From a virus: 27,146 nucleotides of DNA. The notes below the pieces were generated by a model. That model was given only the letters and a program-made list of their open reading frames with translations. It ran no database searches and was not told the origin of the DNA. The translations under genes were made by a program, and so were the position numbers. Each line of letters opens with the position of its first letter. Position 1 is the first letter of the stretch. Below, in pieces: positions 21,135 through 27,146 of the stretch. The stretch is from the IMG/VR virus record IMGVR_UViG_3300009705_003312, positions 1 through 27,146 of that record; one strand, written 5' to 3'.

Positions 21135-24100
21135 TTGTCTTCATCCTTTGACTCGTTCAAACCACCCACCAGATTTACCGGGCTTCATGCTCACTCCTCT
21201 TTCAGCACTTTCGATGGCTTAGGCTATCCTAAAGAACATATTGATTTCATTCTAAGCGAACAGCAAGGAATGGACTCTTGGGCTCTGACAGATCATGGAA
21301 ACGGCTCAGGCCTTGCACATGCAAGGGCACATACAGTAAAAATGCAAAAAGCTGGACGAAACTATCGACAGCTTTACGGTGTAGAATTTTATTTCGTGCC
21401 TTCTTTGTCAGACTGGCGAGATCAATATGACACTCATCGTCAAGAAGTTAAAAATGCAAAGTCTGCTAAAGAGCAAGAAAAGCGGGCAACTCAGAAAATT
21501 GTTATTGACGCCGAAGGTGAAGTAGAGCAAGGCGGCCATGTCATCGAAGACGAAGAAGAGACCAAACGTTCAAGCGCGAATAAGCCTGAATGGAAGAGAT
21601 ACTATCACCTGGTTATTATTGCAAAAAATCAGGTTGGTCTTGGAAACTTGTTCACCCTAGTCAAGAAGTCTTATAAGCATGGGTTCTATAGATTCCCTAG
21701 AATCGACTATAAAATGCTTAAAGAGCATGGCGAGGGGCTAGTAGTATCAACTGCCTGTGTAGGCGGCCTCGCGTCAGGATTAATTTATAAGCAATTCAGC
21801 GGCCTAAAGTTTGACGAGTTACATCCAAACTTGATGGACAACGTAGATAACTACAATCCTATTATGAATCGCCTAGAAAACATGGCAGATCGATTTGTAG
21901 ATTGCGTAGGGCCTGACAATTTCTTTCTAGAGATGCAATTTAACGATCTTCCGGCGCAGCACCTAACCAACAGATGTCTAATTGACCTTTCAGACAAGAC
22001 AGGGGTTCCTCTTGTAGCCACGGCCGACTCACACTTTCCAAGTGCTGATAAATGGCAAGCCCGGGAGCTTTATAAAAAGCTAGGCTGGATGGGCGCTAAG
22101 CTTGATCAAAGTATGCTCCCAAAAGAAGAGGATCTTAAGTGTATGCTGTACCCTAAGAACGCTCAACAGATGTGGGACGAATTCAAGCAAGGCCACGATC
22201 AGTATGATTTCTATAAGGGCCGCGAAATTCTTGTCAAAGATGCCATCGAGCGCACTCATGACATAGCCTGGCAAAAGTGTGAAGACACTTGGATTGACAC
22301 ATCAGTTAAGCTTCCTAAGTTCGGAACGCCTGAAAAGCCTGCATTTAAAATGCTAGCTGACCTTGTGAAAGAGGCTATGATCCGAGAAGACTTAGCATCC
22401 AACCCAGTGTACGTCGAGCGTATGAAGGAGGAGATGTCTGATATCAAGTTCCTTGGGTACGAGGCATATTTCTTAGCAATGTACAAGATTTTTCATCTTG
22501 CGGAAAAAAGAACGCTCTTCGGCCCAGGCCGCGGCTCAGGCGCAGGCTCTCTTGTAAACTACTTGCTGGGTATCACACAGATCGATCCCCTTCCGCACGG
22601 TCTTCTTTGGTCACGTTTTCTCGGCCGTCACCGAACATCCTGGCCCGATATTGACACAGATGCCGGCGATCGCAATGCTCTAATTGATGCTTCTCGTGAG
22701 CTATTTGGAGATGATGCTGTTATTCCTGTTTCCAACTTTAACACCCTAAAGTTAAAGTCACTGGTGAAGGATATCGCCAAGCTGTATGGCATCGACTTTG
22801 CAGAAGTTAATAAGATGACAGGCCCTCTTCAAGATGAAGTAATGCCTCATGCCAAGGATGAAAATCAAGAAAAGTCTGTGTTTGTATTAAGACATGAAGA
22901 CTGTATGAAGTATTCCACTGGCTATCGTGAATTTATGGAAAAGTATCCAGAAGTCGGTAAGCATGTAGAGACGTTGTTTATGGAAAACAGATCTATTGGT
23001 CGACACGCCGGCGGCGTTATTATTGCGCCACCAGACGAGCTGGCTTCAACAATGCCAATTATCGGTGTTAGAGGAGAGTTACAAACTCCCTGGACAGAAG
23101 GCATGAATTTCCGTAATCTTGAAGATAACGGATTCTTAAAGTTTGATTTTCTTGGCCTTACTCTCTTAAAAGACGTGGAAAATTGTATTGGCCGAATTCT
23201 TAAAAAGCAAGGAAACAATTCACCTACTTTTGCTAATATTAGAGACTTTTTTGATGAACAGCTTAATTGTCGCTATAACACACAAGACGACTCAAGTGTG
23301 TGGGAACATGTTTATCACAAGGGTCATTTTACCGGAATATTCCAGTTCACTGCTCCCGGAGCTAGAAAGTTCTGCTTAGCTGCCAAACCCACAACGATCA
23401 CAGAGTTGGCTGCTCTGACTGCTATCTATCGGCCTGGCCCACTAAAGGCTAACGTTCATAGAAAATATGTCAAAGCCAAAAAGAATTCATCTGAGATCAA
23501 ATACGATCATCCTGTAATTGAAAGCGTCCTCAGTCCTACGTTCAACTTTGTTGTGTTCCAAGAACAGTTTATGACACTTGCCGTCGAACTAGCAGGATTT
23601 TCTCCTGGCGAGTCTGACAAACTTCGTAAGACTCTTGTCAAGAAATCCTTAGACACCATGGGTAAAAAAGGCGGTGAAAGAGAAGCCGCACGTAAAAAGT
23701 TTATCCAGGGCGCAAAAGACTTACATGGAATCAACGAAGATATAACTCAAGCATTGTGGGAGACCATCGAAGCATTCTCTGTGTATGGGTTTAATAAATC
23801 TCACGCTGTGGCCTATGCGATTGACTCCTATTACGCTGCTTGGTTGCATACACACTACGAGGAAGAGTGGCTCGCTACAATATTGCAGTCTGAAAACACC
23901 AGTCCAAAAGGCTTAGCCAAAGCAATGGGCGAAATTAAAAGTTATGGCTACGAATTCACCGCTGCAGACATAAATCACTCTGGTGAAGAGTGGGTCTTTT
24001 CAAAAGATATTAGGGGATTCACACCACCACTCAGTTCTGTTAAGGGTGTAGGAAACACAGCGATGTCAGAGATCCTGCATATGAGGCCCTACCGGAGCCT

Positions 24101-24773
24101 AAATGATCTATTCTATGATGAAGAAGGCACATGGAAGCACTCTAAGGTTAACAAGACTGCACTTTCTTCTTTATGTAAGATTGAAGCTTTTGGTTCTCTA
24201 GAAGAGATCAAAAATAATAAAGTAAGCAACCATCGCCAGCTTCTTGCCATGATGACGGACGGCAAAAATTACGATACTCTTCGCCGCGGCCACTACGGCC
24301 TAACCAAAACACAAGTCAAACGAGCTGTTAAGAATGAAGAAACACTTCTGCCGTTAATAGACAGACTCATGAGCGATTATAGTGATATTCCAGATTGGAC
24401 CCGGCAAGAGAAGATAGTAAACTATGTAGAAATTACTTCTGGCGTCGACGCCGATCTCGTATTCCCGCCTAAGTTAATGAGTAAGATCAGAGAAAAAGAC
24501 CTTATTTCCATTCACGAAATAGCCCCGGGCTCTAGAAATGTAGGCTGGTTCTGCGTTTCTGAAGTCATTAAGAAAAAGACTAAGAATGGAAAAGACTTCC
24601 ATCGGCTCAAGGTGATAAACGATGAGTATCAGACATCTTGGATCAGAGTTTGGGGTCGACCCAACGAAGACATTGTGCCGTATACTCTCTGGGTGGCTGA
24701 TGTTCATCATGACGATACTTGGGGTTATTCGACATCATGTTACAAGATGAAGAGAGTGAGTTCTTTTGACTAG
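21135..24773 (+). CDS. dnaE: DNA polymerase III alpha subunit, DnaE type, with intact PHP domain
   Basis: This 1212-residue C-family polymerase is probably the phage replicase. The PHP domain (about 12-310) keeps all nine metal ligands by alignment: His18, His20, Asp27, His54, Glu84, His158, Cys208, Asp298, His300. It carries a charged insert at 100-150. The palm has 'GPGRGSGAGSLVNYL' (463-476), Asp505 and Asp507 in 'WPDIDTDAGDRN', and Asp671 in 'KFDFLGLTLL'. 'GFNKSHAVAYAIDSYY' lies in the fingers. A helix-hairpin-helix ('VKGVGNTAMSEIL') and an OB-like C-terminal part follow. The start is TTG at 21135 with AGGAG 6 nt upstream; no nearby ATG fits. No separate proofreading exonuclease or sliding clamp is seen in the window. 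Confidence 0.93.
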   Translation: MSSSFDSFKPPTRFTGLHAHSSFSTFDGLGYPKEHIDFILSEQQGMDSWALTDHGNGSGLAHARAHTVKMQKAGRNYRQLYGVEFYFVPSLSDWRDQYDTHRQEVKNAKSAKEQEKRATQKIVIDAEGEVEQGGHVIEDEEETKRSSANKPEWKRYYHLVIIAKNQVGLGNLFTLVKKSYKHGFYRFPRIDYKMLKEHGEGLVVSTACVGGLASGLIYKQFSGLKFDELHPNLMDNVDNYNPIMNRLENMADRFVDCVGPDNFFLEMQFNDLPAQHLTNRCLIDLSDKTGVPLVATADSHFPSADKWQARELYKKLGWMGAKLDQSMLPKEEDLKCMLYPKNAQQMWDEFKQGHDQYDFYKGREILVKDAIERTHDIAWQKCEDTWIDTSVKLPKFGTPEKPAFKMLADLVKEAMIREDLASNPVYVERMKEEMSDIKFLGYEAYFLAMYKIFHLAEKRTLFGPGRGSGAGSLVNYLLGITQIDPLPHGLLWSRFLGRHRTSWPDIDTDAGDRNALIDASRELFGDDAVIPVSNFNTLKLKSLVKDIAKLYGIDFAEVNKMTGPLQDEVMPHAKDENQEKSVFVLRHEDCMKYSTGYREFMEKYPEVGKHVETLFMENRSIGRHAGGVIIAPPDELASTMPIIGVRGELQTPWTEGMNFRNLEDNGFLKFDFLGLTLLKDVENCIGRILKKQGNNSPTFANIRDFFDEQLNCRYNTQDDSSVWEHVYHKGHFTGIFQFTAPGARKFCLAAKPTTITELAALTAIYRPGPLKANVHRKYVKAKKNSSEIKYDHPVIESVLSPTFNFVVFQEQFMTLAVELAGFSPGESDKLRKTLVKKSLDTMGKKGGEREAARKKFIQGAKDLHGINEDITQALWETIEAFSVYGFNKSHAVAYAIDSYYAAWLHTHYEEEWLATILQSENTSPKGLAKAMGEIKSYGYEFTAADINHSGEEWVFSKDIRGFTPPLSSVKGVGNTAMSEILHMRPYRSLNDLFYDEEGTWKHSKVNKTALSSLCKIEAFGSLEEIKNNKVSNHRQLLAMMTDGKNYDTLRRGHYGLTKTQVKRAVKNEETLLPLIDRLMSDYSDIPDWTRQEKIVNYVEITSGVDADLVFPPKLMSKIREKDLISIHEIAPGSRNVGWFCVSEVIKKKTKNGKDFHRLKVINDEYQTSWIRVWGRPNEDIVPYTLWVADVHHDDTWGYSTSCYKMKRVSSFD

Positions 24774-24785
24774 GGAGGCTCTAAA

Positions 24786-25694
24786 ATGAAATTTAATACG
24801 CAGAGTTTAATACTCGAAGGCCCAGACCTTTCAGGTAAAACAACGTTATACGAAGACCTTCACAAGCTATCAGGCTTTAAGTGGAACATCCAGGACCGAT
24901 CTTGTCTTTCAATGGTTTGTTACGCAATACAGTTTGGAAGAGATGTGTCTAAGTGGAGAGACCAGCTTGAGATAGAACTGTCGAACCTTAATAATCGGAT
25001 GATAGTTTTGTTGCCAAAGTTCTCTGTGCTGGAAGAAAGATATCATCAGAGAGGCGACGACATTCAAGATATTGACTCCTTGAGGTGTTTGTATGAGATA
25101 TTTAAAAATGAAATTGAACGACTAGGCCCTCGCCCCACACTTAAGATTATAAGATCATCTTGGAGCACAAATCAAAATGCTTCTGATATATTAAACTGGA
25201 TTGAGACTTTGGAAAACACTTCACCGAAAGATGTAGGGACAATTATAAGAGATTATGTTCTAAACTCCGAGAAAGATGAGTATGTTCTGGATGTGACAAT
25301 TGAAAACACATTAAAAGTGGTCAACCCCGACATAATGAATCATCCGAGTGAAGGAAAATATTACTCAGAAATCCTAAATAGCTTTGATAGAAAAATTTGT
25401 AATGAAAAAGCAGGCCGCAATGAGTATAAAAAGACTCAAGGCGATGACAGCAGAAGATTCTATTACAGCTCTGACTCTTGCATCTCAAGTCTACATATAA
25501 TGCCCCGCGACAATAAACTTAAAGCTGTATGTTCGCTAAGGAGCACAGATGTTGTTAGGAATGGTGAGATTGATCTTGTCTTTCTAGATTACATGATGTC
25601 TCTTTTAGGACAAAATCATTTTAAAAATTATAGAAATTATAACATGCGTGTAAGATTAAATAGCGCACACTTTAGACGAGATCTAGACCGATAG
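24786..25694 (+). CDS. P-loop dNMP kinase fused to a ThyA-fold (dCMP-hydroxymethylase-like) domain
   Basis: This 302-residue protein has two parts. Residues 1-145 are a thymidylate-kinase-like P-loop domain: Walker A 'GPDLSGKTT' (12-20), 'DRSCLS' near 37-42, and 'ERYHQRGDD' (84-92) where dNMP kinases have DRY. Residues 150-302 resemble a compact thymidylate-synthase fold: 'YVLDVTIENTLKVVNP', 'DSRR' (221-224, the phosphate-binding SRR), candidate nucleophile Cys232, 'MPRDNKLKAVCSLRSTDVV' with Arg252, Ser253 and Asp255. Eight residues after Asp255, where E. coli ThyA has base-reading Asn177, is Asp263, as in T4 dCMP hydroxymethylase. The domain is shorter than ThyA, and the SRR-to-Cys gap is about 8 rather than about 19, so it could be degenerate. 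GGGAGG precedes the ATG. Confidence 0.6.
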   Translation: MKFNTQSLILEGPDLSGKTTLYEDLHKLSGFKWNIQDRSCLSMVCYAIQFGRDVSKWRDQLEIELSNLNNRMIVLLPKFSVLEERYHQRGDDIQDIDSLRCLYEIFKNEIERLGPRPTLKIIRSSWSTNQNASDILNWIETLENTSPKDVGTIIRDYVLNSEKDEYVLDVTIENTLKVVNPDIMNHPSEGKYYSEILNSFDRKICNEKAGRNEYKKTQGDDSRRFYYSSDSCISSLHIMPRDNKLKAVCSLRSTDVVRNGEIDLVFLDYMMSLLGQNHFKNYRNYNMRVRLNSAHFRRDLDR

Positions 25695-25728
25695 TTTTAA
25701 AATAGTTATCGATACTTAAGAGGTAAGA

Positions 25729-26295
25729 ATGCAACCTGAATTAATAGTTTACACGGGCCCTATGTTTGGCTCCAAGACGACAAAAATGCTAACTGTTCTA
25801 GAACGAGCATGCTATCAAAACAAGTCTGTGATAGCTTTCAAGCCTAAGATGGATGATAGATATGATTCAGGCAATATAGTAACTCATGCCGGTCTGAAGT
25901 TTGTTGCACAAAACGTTCAGACCGGACAAGAAATATTAGAGAAAGCCACAGAATATGATATTGTTGGAGTCGACGAAGCATTTATGATAGAAGGAGCCGC
26001 CACCGCATTGATAGAGCTTTATAAAATGGGCAAGACTGTAGTAGTATCTTCGATTCAACTTTCTGCCTCGGGTCAAGTCTTTGAAGAAATAAAAGACTTG
26101 CTTCCTTGGGCTACGAAAATAGAAGTATGCCCAGCAGTGTGTGTCAAATCCGGCCTGGATGCCTACTTTACAGTTCGAAAGTCAGATGGAAGACAAGAAA
26201 TCGAAGTAGGCGGCTCAGAGCTATACGAGCCCCGCGCGTGGTCTCACACACCTTTCGTTAATTTAAAGTTTGGAGTCAATAATGGACCCGTCTAG
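25729..26295 (+). CDS. tdk: Thymidine kinase (TK1 family)
   Basis: This 188-residue enzyme phosphorylates thymidine to dTMP. It has the P-loop 'GPMFGSKTT' (10-18), where the family norm is GPMFSGK[ST]: the Ser-Gly pair is reversed, so the Gly before Lys16 is lost. 'VGVDEAFMI' carries the catalytic Glu83, and 'SSIQLSASGQVF' is the region after it. The zinc lobe is eroded: Cys134 and Cys138 remain around 'CPAVCVKSGLDAYFT', but the second Cys pair of 'YxxxCRxC' reads 'YEPRAWSH'. Length is usual. AAGAGGT is a good ribosome site. It overlaps the DHH gene by 14 nt. Confidence 0.82.
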   Translation: MQPELIVYTGPMFGSKTTKMLTVLERACYQNKSVIAFKPKMDDRYDSGNIVTHAGLKFVAQNVQTGQEILEKATEYDIVGVDEAFMIEGAATALIELYKMGKTVVVSSIQLSASGQVFEEIKDLLPWATKIEVCPAVCVKSGLDAYFTVRKSDGRQEIEVGGSELYEPRAWSHTPFVNLKFGVNNGPV

Positions 26296-27146
26296 TGTTG
26301 ATTGTGTAATTTATCATGCTGACTGTACTGATGGCTTTGGTGCAGCATATTCCACTTGGAAGCTTCTTGGGAATCGAGCAGAGTACCATGCTTGCAAGCA
26401 CGGAACGGCACCGCCTAATGTCAAGGGCAAAAACGTTGTCATTCTTGACTTTTCTTTTGACAATAAGACAACAAAGAAGATGATTGACGATGCAAACGCG
26501 CTTCTTGTTATTGATCATCACAAGTCAGCCATGGTTGAGCTACATGATATTACTAATACCCACTTTGATATGACAAAATCTGGTGCCATACTTTCATGGG
26601 AGTTCTTCCATCCAGGAAAGGAGCCACCAAAATTTATCAAATATATCCAAGATAGAGATCTTTGGAAATGGGAGCTGGAATATTCTAAAGAGTTTAGCGC
26701 TGCATTTGATATGGTCCCCTTCGATTTTGAAGAATTTGAAAAGTTTGAAGATGATTCTGTCTTTGATGATGCAAGAAAGCGTGGATCGTTTATACTTGCT
26801 TATTCTAAAACAGTTGTAAAGAAGGTTTGCGAAAAAGCTCAACCTCGAAAAATGGGTGGGAAAGATGTATTAGTCGTCAATGCTTCCCATTGGATGTCTG
26901 AGATCGGCGCACGCCTCTCTCCTGACTGTGACTTTGCATTAATTTGGCATTGGGATCACGAGTCAATGCAGACAAAAGTTTCGCTAAGAGCATTTCACGA
27001 TGCAGTCGACGTTTCAGAAATTTCAAAAAAATTTGGTGGAGGTGGACACAAAAAGGCCGCAGGTTTTATACTTCCAAGAGGGTATGACATCGAGACTCTT
27101 TTTGAGGACACCAAGTCTAAGACACCTAGCAGAAAGAAAAGTAACA
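26282..27146 (+). CDS. DHH-family phosphoesterase (3'-partial)
   Basis: An open frame from ATG 26282 (MDPSSVDCVIYHADCTDGFG) runs off the window after 288 codons without a stop. It shows the DHH/DHHA1 plan: 'YHADCTDGFGAA' (metal site I), 'VVILDFSFD', 'LLVIDHHKSA' (the DHH), 'YIQDRDLWKWEL', then after a linker the DHHA1 signature 'FGGGGHKKAAGF'. Relatives include RecJ and the oligonucleotide/cyclic-dinucleotide phosphodiesterases NrnA and GdpP; the compact size and late GGGGHKKAAG are NrnA-like. It could degrade short oligonucleotides or nucleotide signals. It overlaps the thymidine kinase end by 14 nt. Confidence 0.85.
   Translation, partial: MDPSSVDCVIYHADCTDGFGAAYSTWKLLGNRAEYHACKHGTAPPNVKGKNVVILDFSFDNKTTKKMIDDANALLVIDHHKSAMVELHDITNTHFDMTKSGAILSWEFFHPGKEPPKFIKYIQDRDLWKWELEYSKEFSAAFDMVPFDFEEFEKFEDDSVFDDARKRGSFILAYSKTVVKKVCEKAQPRKMGGKDVLVVNASHWMSEIGARLSPDCDFALIWHWDHESMQTKVSLRAFHDAVDVSEISKKFGGGGHKKAAGFILPRGYDIETLFEDTKSKTPSRKKSN

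Noticed and set aside
24786-25694. Calling the fusion simply a thymidylate kinase
   Set aside because: The kinase domain accounts for only the first half; the second half has SRR, Cys and RSxD motifs that a plain thymidylate kinase does not contain.
26583-26842. Short frames on both strands near the right end
   Set aside because: They fall inside the DHH phosphoesterase frame, which has strong motifs before and after them.
1-27146. tRNA genes, CRISPR arrays, insertion sequences, integrase or att sites
   Set aside because: The gaps between genes are all under about 170 nt; none holds a cloverleaf, regular repeat array or transposase, and no integrase gene is seen.

Overview
The window looks like part of a large, strictly lytic-type tailed dsDNA bacteriophage genome (myovirus or jumbo-phage grade). 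One very large virion protein is followed by about 24 kb of tightly packed, almost entirely rightward replication, recombination and nucleotide-metabolism genes. Several genes overlap by TAATG or by 8-20 nt. The replication set is a mosaic. gp32-type SSB, UvsX-type recombinase and a DnaB/gp41-type helicase recall T4-like phages. The main polymerase, however, is a bacterial-type DnaE (PolIII alpha), and a short exonuclease-less PolA-type polymerase is also present. The host is unknown. A class II (B12-dependent) ribonucleotide reductase suggests a host that makes or imports cobalamin, and the composition is AT-leaning.

Layout: 1-2964, tail/baseplate-hub-like structural protein. 3025-6044, short PolA polymerase and four small proteins, one an HD-fold protein that has lost its metal ligands. 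6143-6955, SSB, closed by a textbook terminator. 7064-11076, UvsX, 5'-3' exonuclease, DnaB-type helicase, dUTPase. 11102-14186, class II RNR and a ClpP-like protease. 14250-16639, an unknown protein, a 44-codon glycosylase-like remnant, a Nei/Fpg-type glycosylase, and an all-alpha NTP pyrophosphatase. 16643-17278, a lone leftward hemolysin-III/PAQR membrane protein (a moron-like insertion). 17399-20975, a MazG-like/HAD fusion, ThyX, nucleoside 2-deoxyribosyltransferase and an SDR epimerase. 21135-24773, DnaE. 24786-26295, a P-loop dNMP kinase fused to a ThyA-fold domain, then thymidine kinase. 26282-end, a DHH phosphoesterase cut by the window edge.

How they fit: the RNR supplies dNDPs or dNTPs. 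dUTPase and two all-alpha pyrophosphatases trim nucleotides to monophosphates. ThyX makes dTMP. The deoxyribosyltransferase, thymidine kinase and dNMP kinase recycle and charge bases and nucleosides. DnaE, helicase, SSB and UvsX replicate and recombine, and the free 5' exonuclease plus the small PolA together resemble a split Pol I.

The most unusual item is the kinase/ThyA-fold fusion at 24786. Its ThyA-type core keeps the SRR, Cys and RSxD motifs but has Asp where thymidylate synthase has Asn. That substitution is characteristic of dCMP hydroxymethylase. Since ThyX already makes dTMP, this protein may hydroxymethylate dCMP and phosphorylate the product, joining in one chain the T4 gp42 and gp1 steps towards modified cytosine in DNA. 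This is inference and needs testing. Other points of note are a recurring promoter (TGWAMA, 16-17 nt, TATAAT-like), one promoter placing +1 on an ATG (a leaderless candidate), and a promoter nested in a terminator hairpin ahead of dnaE.
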